Assembly (NCBI GenBank): GCA_013298715.1
Contig: JAAFIQ010000007.1
Location: 90,661-154,660 of the forward strand
From: Bacteroidota bacterium
GTDB lineage: Bacteria > Bacteroidota > Bacteroidia > B-17B0 > Aurantibacillaceae
Reading direction: 5' to 3'
Length of the DNA: 64,000 bases
Shown here one piece after another: positions 63,501 through 64,000 of the stretch (the first letter of the stretch is position 1; each line of letters starts with the position of its first letter). Below the pieces are notes generated by a model. That model had not been told where the DNA came from and ran no database searches. It saw nothing but the letters and a program-made list of their open reading frames with translations. The translations under genes and the position numbers were made by a program.

Positions 63501-64000
63501 AAAAATTAATTTTTTTAATACCAGTAATAATTTTATTATGCACTTGCCGCAAAAAAAGCGACATAAGTATTACCGCTTGGAACTACTCCATGGGCGAGCC
63601 TATTGCCAATGCGGAAGTAGGTATTTTTGAAGTAGAATACCACGGCGGTTTATTTAATGCAGGCACTAATTGTAAAGAGGTGGCACACGCCACCACCGAC
63701 CAAAATGGCAATTGTATTTTTAACGATGTAAAATTAAAGAAAAATAAAAAAGTGCAGTATGCGGCAAAAATTAAATACAGTTATGGTAAAGATGATTTTT
63801 ACAATTGTAATGTTACCGAGAATAGTGAAGTCAAACTTGGCAATCATAACTTAATTCTAAACTCTAGTGATTACACGGCGTATGTTTTAGTTCATTTCAA
63901 CAACATTTTAAATCCTTCAATTGCTGGAGATAGTTTATGGTGTATTTTAAAGACAAGGCAATACTCTCTTCCCGAGAGTCCTTATCCATATGGGGGGGGG
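63497..64000 (+). CDS. Lipoprotein with poly-G tract (copy 2), 3' end outside the window
   Basis: 168 residues visible, open at the right edge. Signal MKKLIFLIPVIILLCTC with the lipidation Cys at 17, then RKKSDISITAWNY identical to copy 1 and a close match to it through the beta-sandwich (about 20-115: EPIANAEVGIFEVEYHGGLFN, NCKEVAHATTDQNGNCIFND). The C-terminal part diverges more. The frame runs ...ESPYPYGGG into a G tract starting at 63992, at nearly the same codon (166) as in copy 1 (167). Coupled by ATGA to the T9SS-tail remnant. Probably the second member of a longer array. Confidence 0.85.
   Translation, partial: MKKLIFLIPVIILLCTCRKKSDISITAWNYSMGEPIANAEVGIFEVEYHGGLFNAGTNCKEVAHATTDQNGNCIFNDVKLKKNKKVQYAAKIKYSYGKDDFYNCNVTENSEVKLGNHNLILNSSDYTAYVLVHFNNILNPSIAGDSLWCILKTRQYSLPESPYPYGGG
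63992..64000. repeat. Poly-G tract at the window edge in lipoprotein copy 2
   Basis: At least nine G, running out of the window, at the position matching the 13-G tract of copy 1. The true length cannot be seen. Confidence 0.85.

Noticed and set aside
1-64000. CRISPR arrays, tRNA, rRNA or insertion sequences
   Set aside because: No regularly spaced short repeats, no cloverleaf sequences and no transposase motifs were seen on either strand.

Overview
The window is chromosomal DNA from a low-GC (about one third GC by eye) member of the Bacteroidota, most likely a free-living or environmental Bacteroidia/Flavobacteriia-type organism. This rests on several signs: many secreted proteins end in a type IX secretion (T9SS) type A sorting tail (YPNP...G.Y.L.I......K...), Bacteroidota-type -7 promoter boxes (TAnnTTTG) lie close to start codons, the DUF1573-yajC-ybbR-coaE gene order is present, and there are SpoIIE-type phosphatases, a DUF6089 barrel and PafA-type phosphatase typical of the phylum. 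I saw no tRNA, rRNA, CRISPR, phage or transposase genes.

Layout. 1-5.5 kb: 3' part of clpC, a GDP-mannose-forming guanylyltransferase (manC type), an orphan OmpR-type regulator and a small T9SS protein. 5.5-14.9 kb: MnmC-like methyltransferase with an MMPL/RND exporter, pruA, a 7TM-SpoIIE phosphatase and a T9SS M43 metalloprotease. 14.9-19.3 kb: the DUF1573-yajC-ybbR-coaE operon, a DUF6089 outer-membrane barrel and a nitronate-monooxygenase-like flavoprotein. 19.3-29 kb: a 2063-residue bacterial alpha-2-macroglobulin, a membrane-anchored protein plus the small subunit of methylmalonyl-CoA mutase, and a GAF-SpoIIE phosphatase. 29-34.9 kb: a cobalamin-riboswitch operon (T9SS surface protein, cobT, cobS, cobC) divergent from feoAB, with a perfect palindrome between them. 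34.9-38.7 kb: a PafA-like alkaline phosphatase and a T9SS protein with tandem Ig-like repeats. 38.7-51 kb: one long leftward surface-polysaccharide operon (Wzm/Wzt ABC exporter, nine or ten glycosyltransferases including an alpha-1,2-fucosyltransferase, and a methyltransferase). 51-57.5 kb: argS, an unrecognised glycan-related protein, an M28 aminopeptidase and small envelope proteins. 57.9-64 kb: a coiled-coil fibre-like protein, an 1117-residue T9SS hydrolase-like protein, and the start of a tandem array of lipoproteins.

How it fits together. ManC makes GDP-mannose, the usual precursor of GDP-fucose, which the GT11 enzyme in the polysaccharide operon would use. The B12 operon completes the lower-ligand half of cobalamin assembly and could supply methylmalonyl-CoA mutase. 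Many products go to the envelope or cell surface.

The most unusual region is the right end. A T9SS protein overlaps a lipoprotein gene by ATGA; the lipoprotein carries a 13-G homopolymer in its coding sequence. Exactly 840 bp further on lies a decayed copy of the T9SS tail followed, again by ATGA, by a second lipoprotein that also carries a G run at the matching codons, where the window ends. This looks like an expanding, potentially phase-variable surface lipoprotein array. Other notable items are a glycosyltransferase apparently cut by an in-frame stop, several genes that can only start at TTG, and promoters placed so close to ATG that the mRNAs should be leaderless.
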